Source of the DNA: Actinoplanes solisilvae
GTDB taxonomy: Bacteria; Actinomycetota; Actinomycetes; Mycobacteriales; Micromonosporaceae
Assembly (NCBI RefSeq): GCF_003999975.1
Contig: NZ_RJAC01000006.1
Location: forward strand, 62,001 to 126,000
Direction: 5' to 3'
DNA length: 64,000 nucleotides
Below, piece after piece: positions 61,308 through 64,000 of the stretch. The notes below the pieces were generated by a model. That model was not told where the DNA came from, searched no databases, and saw only the letters and a list, made by a program, of their open reading frames with translations. Every line of letters begins with the position of its first letter. The first letter of the stretch is position 1. Position numbers and translations under genes: made by a program.

Positions 61308-63631
61308 CCGGCCCCAAGGTCGTCATCGTCGGGGCGGGCATCGTCGGGTGCGCGCTCGCCGACGAGCTGACCGTGCGCGGCTGGACCGACGTCACGGTGC
61401 TGGAGCAGGGGCCGCTCTTCGTGACCGGCGGGTCCAGCTCACACGCGCCGGGCCTCGTGTTCCAGACCAACCCGTCGCGCACGATGGCCCGGCTCGCCCG
61501 CTACACCGTCGAGAAATACTCGGCGCTCGACTGCTTCGACCAGGTCGGCAGCCTCGAGGTGGCGACCACGCCCGAGCGGCTGCGTGAGCTGCACCGCCGG
61601 TTCGGGTTCGGCCAGTCGTGGGGGATCGGCTCGGCCGTGCTCGATCCGGTCGAGACAGCCGAGCTCTTCCCCCTGCTCGACAAGGACCGCGTCCTCGGCG
61701 GGCTGCATGTGCCGACCGACGGCCTGGCCCGGTCGATCAAGGCAGCCGAGACGCAGGCGCGCCGGGCGGAAGGCCGGGGTGCCCGATTCATCGGGCAGAG
61801 CCGCGTCGCCGAGGTGCTCGAGCGGCACGGCCGGGTGGCGGGCGTGCGCACCGCGACCGGCGAACACCTCGCCGACGTCGTGGTGAGCTGCGCCGGCTTC
61901 TGGGGTCCGAGAATCGGCGAGCTGGCCGGCACCACGATCCCGCTGCTCCCGATGGCCCACCAATACGTGCGCACGAGCGGGGTCGGCGCTGCGGACACGA
62001 TGCCCATCGTCCGCCATCAAGACCGCGACCTCTACTTCCGGGCGCACGGTGAGTCGCTGGGCATCGGCTCCTACCTGCACGATCCGATGCCGGTGAGCCT
62101 CGACGAGCTGGCCGAGGGCGGGCACCCGTCGATGCTCCCGTTCACCGCCGGCACGTTCGCCGAGTCCTGGGACGCCGCCGCCGACCTGCTTCCCGTCCTG
62201 CGCGACGCCGAACGGACGGACGGCTTCAACGGCGTCTTCTCCTTCACCGCCGACGGCTTCCCCCTGCTCGGCGAGTCCAAGAACCTGCCCGGCTTCTGGA
62301 CCGCCGAGGCGATCTGGGTGACCCACTCGGCCGGCGCGGCCCGCGAGCTGGCCGAGTGGCTGGTCACCGGCCGCCCCACCTTCGACCTGCACGAATGCGA
62401 CCTCAACCGCTTCGACGACGCCCAGCTCGCCCCGGCGTACACGAAAGAACGGTCTGTCCGCAGTTTTGTCGAGGTCTACGACATCATCCATCCCCTCGAC
62501 CCGCCGTCGGTGCGCGACGTGCGGGTCAGCGCCTTCCACACCCGCCAGCGCGAGCTCGGCGCCGTGTTCGGCGAGGCGGCCGGGTGGGAGCGACCTCTCT
62601 GGTACGAGTCCAACGCCGCCCCGGCGACGCCGAACGCGCGCGATGACTGGTCGAGCCGCCACTGGTCCCCGATCGCCGAGACCGAGGCCCGCCTCACGCG
62701 GGAGCGCGTCGCCCTCTATGACATGACCCCGCTCATGCGTCTGGCCGTCGAGGCGCCCGTTGCCGATCTGCAGCGCCTGACCAGCAACAACATCGACAAG
62801 CCGGTCGGTTCGGTCACCTACACCCTGCTGCTCGACGAGGCCGGCGGCGTGCGCAGCGACATCACCGTGGCCCGCCTGGGCGAGGAGCGCTTCCAGCTCG
62901 GTGTCAACGGCCCGCTTGACCTGCTGTGGCTGCGGAAGAACGGCATCGACGCGCGCGACGTCACCAGCGGCACCTGCGGCCTGGGCGTCTGGGGTCCGCG
63001 AGCCCGCGACCTGGTCGCCCCACTGACCGACATCGACGTCGGACCGGCCGCGTTCCGCTACTTCCAGGCCCGCGAGGGCTATCTCGGCACGATTCCGGTC
63101 ACCATGCTGCGGCTCTCCTACGTCGGCGAGCTCGGCTGGGAGATCTACACCCCGGCCGCGTACGGGCTCCGGCTGTGGGACACCCTCTGGGAAGCCGGCC
63201 GTGACCTGGGGCTGGTCGCCGCCGGACGGGCCGCCTTCACCAGCCTGCGCCTCGAGAAGGGCTACCGGCTCTGGGGCGTCGACATGAGCACCGAGGACAC
63301 CCCGTACGAAGCGGGTCTCGGTTTCGCCGTGCGTCGGGAGCTGCGAGATGAGACGCCACCACCCAAGAAGCTCACGTGCCTGCGGGTCGACGACGTCGGT
63401 ATCGTGCCGATGGGCCGCGAGCCGGTGTACGCGGGACGGGCGCCGGTCGGCTTCGTGACCAGCGCGGCCTTCGGGCCCACGATCGGCGCGCCCATCGCGT
63501 ACGCCTGGCTCCCGACCGCCCTGACCGAGCCGGGCACGAGGCTGCAGATCGGGTATTTCGACCGACGGCTGGGCGCCACCGTCGCCGCCGAGCCGCTGTT
63601 CGACCCCGCTCACGAACGGTTGCGCACCTAG
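61304..63631 (+). CDS. Dimethylglycine dehydrogenase/sarcosine dehydrogenase-like flavoenzyme with GcvT domain
   Basis: 775 residues. The N-terminal DAO-type FAD domain (about 3-370, with [18 protein letters not shown] and [11 protein letters not shown]) is followed by an FAO_M bridging region, a GcvT folate-binding domain (about 425-690) and a GcvT C-terminal barrel. The family removes N-methyl groups from dimethylglycine or sarcosine and passes them to tetrahydrofolate. It is coupled to proX by ATGA overlap and followed by a sarcosine oxidase-like gene, consistent with stepwise demethylation of betaine to glycine. Confidence 0.92.
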   Translation: MTGPKVVIVGAGIVGCALADELTVRGWTDVTVLEQGPLFVTGGSSSHAPGLVFQTNPSRTMARLARYTVEKYSALDCFDQVGSLEVATTPERLRELHRRFGFGQSWGIGSAVLDPVETAELFPLLDKDRVLGGLHVPTDGLARSIKAAETQARRAEGRGARFIGQSRVAEVLERHGRVAGVRTATGEHLADVVVSCAGFWGPRIGELAGTTIPLLPMAHQYVRTSGVGAADTMPIVRHQDRDLYFRAHGESLGIGSYLHDPMPVSLDELAEGGHPSMLPFTAGTFAESWDAAADLLPVLRDAERTDGFNGVFSFTADGFPLLGESKNLPGFWTAEAIWVTHSAGAARELAEWLVTGRPTFDLHECDLNRFDDAQLAPAYTKERSVRSFVEVYDIIHPLDPPSVRDVRVSAFHTRQRELGAVFGEAAGWERPLWYESNAAPATPNARDDWSSRHWSPIAETEARLTRERVALYDMTPLMRLAVEAPVADLQRLTSNNIDKPVGSVTYTLLLDEAGGVRSDITVARLGEERFQLGVNGPLDLLWLRKNGIDARDVTSGTCGLGVWGPRARDLVAPLTDIDVGPAAFRYFQAREGYLGTIPVTMLRLSYVGELGWEIYTPAAYGLRLWDTLWEAGRDLGLVAAGRAAFTSLRLEKGYRLWGVDMSTEDTPYEAGLGFAVRRELRDETPPPKKLTCLRVDDVGIVPMGREPVYAGRAPVGFVTSAAFGPTIGAPIAYAWLPTALTEPGTRLQIGYFDRRLGATVAAEPLFDPAHERLRT

Positions 63632-63641
63632 AGGAGGCGTC

Positions 63642-64000
63642 ATGTCGGCGTACGACGTCATCGTTGTCGGTCTCGGCGGCATGGGCAGCGCGGCCGCCCT
63701 GCAGCTCGCGGCGCGCGGCCACACCGTGCTGGGCCTGGAGAAGTACGGTCCCGCGCACAGCCACGGGGCCAGTCACGGCGGCTCGCGGGTCACCCGGCAG
63801 TCCTATTTCGAGGGTCCCGAATACGTGCCGCTGCTGCTGCGCGCCTACGACCTGTTCGACCAGCTCGCCGTCGACTCGGGCCGCGACGTGATCACCCTGA
63901 CCGGCGGCGTCATGATCGGCCGCCCGGAGAGCCGGACGGTGGCGGGCAGCCGGGCCAGCGCCGAGCAGTGGGGCCTCGAACACGAGATTCTCGACGCGAC
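63642..64000 (+). CDS. Sarcosine oxidase/N-methyltryptophan oxidase-like flavoenzyme (5' part)
   Basis: The first 119 codons are present; the gene leaves the window. The FAD-binding [21 protein letters not shown] is at about 6-26. [19 protein letters not shown] matches monomeric sarcosine oxidase (MSOX/SolA), in which a nearby cysteine later in the chain would hold FAD covalently. GAGGAGG precedes ATG 63642. It would oxidise sarcosine to glycine and formaldehyde, the last step of the pathway encoded by this operon. Confidence 0.88.
   Translation, partial: MSAYDVIVVGLGGMGSAAALQLAARGHTVLGLEKYGPAHSHGASHGGSRVTRQSYFEGPEYVPLLLRAYDLFDQLAVDSGRDVITLTGGVMIGRPESRTVAGSRASAEQWGLEHEILDA

Overview
The window is high-GC DNA with GTG/TTG starts, a DUF5753/DUF397 regulator pair, GPP34, FMN-binding/ApbE proteins, an IdeR-type iron box and LAXTG surface anchoring. 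This points to an actinomycete. A relative of Actinoplanes or Micromonospora (Micromonosporaceae) is my inference from the gene set, not a database result.

Layout. 1-2.75 kb: 3' end of an unknown gene, then the cobalamin genes cobL-cobM-cobK (minus strand). 2.9-5.9 kb: a haem/flavin transmembrane reductase, an FMN-binding protein and ApbE, i.e. an extracytoplasmic electron-transfer unit. 6.0-9.4 kb: a heterodimeric ABC exporter with complementary defects in its two ATPase halves. 9.5-12.0 kb: a TetR regulator divergent from a secreted CocE/NonD-type hydrolase, with a palindrome on a candidate promoter. 12.1-14.6 kb: a Ser-Ile-Gly repeat protein, a two-gene unknown module and an Eis-like acetyltransferase. 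14.8-15.1 kb: tRNA-Gly, tRNA-Cys and tRNA-Val. 15.3-19.2 kb: two short-chain dehydrogenases and an HSL-type esterase, with a TetR regulator and three matching operators. 19.4-20.1 kb: a Phd/VapC toxin-antitoxin pair. 20.6-23.8 kb: a DUF4352 protein and a translationally coupled pair sharing an amyloid-like (RHIM-like) N-terminal motif. 23.9-33.6 kb: mixed housekeeping and accessory genes, including a HerA-like ATPase, a phosphotransferase, a decayed NACHT-type N-terminus, DUF1801, an FMN reductase, an Lrp regulator, GNAT, an APC permease, GPP34 and XRE/DUF397. 33.9-43.4 kb: secreted proteins (CAP, M4 protease, lipoprotein, sortase-anchored protein), an unusual methyltransferase-deformylase fusion, an MFS exporter and an iron-regulated siderophore reductase. 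43.9-54.2 kb: two inverted paralogous modules, each a DUF2690 secreted protein followed by a giant secreted lytic-transglycosylase/golvesin-domain protein. One giant also carries SGNH esterase and NucA/NucB nuclease domains, and a SUKH (SMI1/KNR4) gene lies between them. 54.9-64 kb: a glycerophosphodiesterase, then a choline/glycine-betaine import and demethylation operon (GMC oxidoreductase, ProV-ProW-ProX, dimethylglycine dehydrogenase-like enzyme, start of a sarcosine oxidase-like gene).

The strongest candidates for undescribed biology are the 44.8-54.2 kb locus, which looks like a secreted multi-enzyme toxin or predation system with a possible immunity gene, and the 21.4-23.8 kb pair with the shared amyloid-like motif. 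All assignments come from reading motifs by eye; no searches were run.
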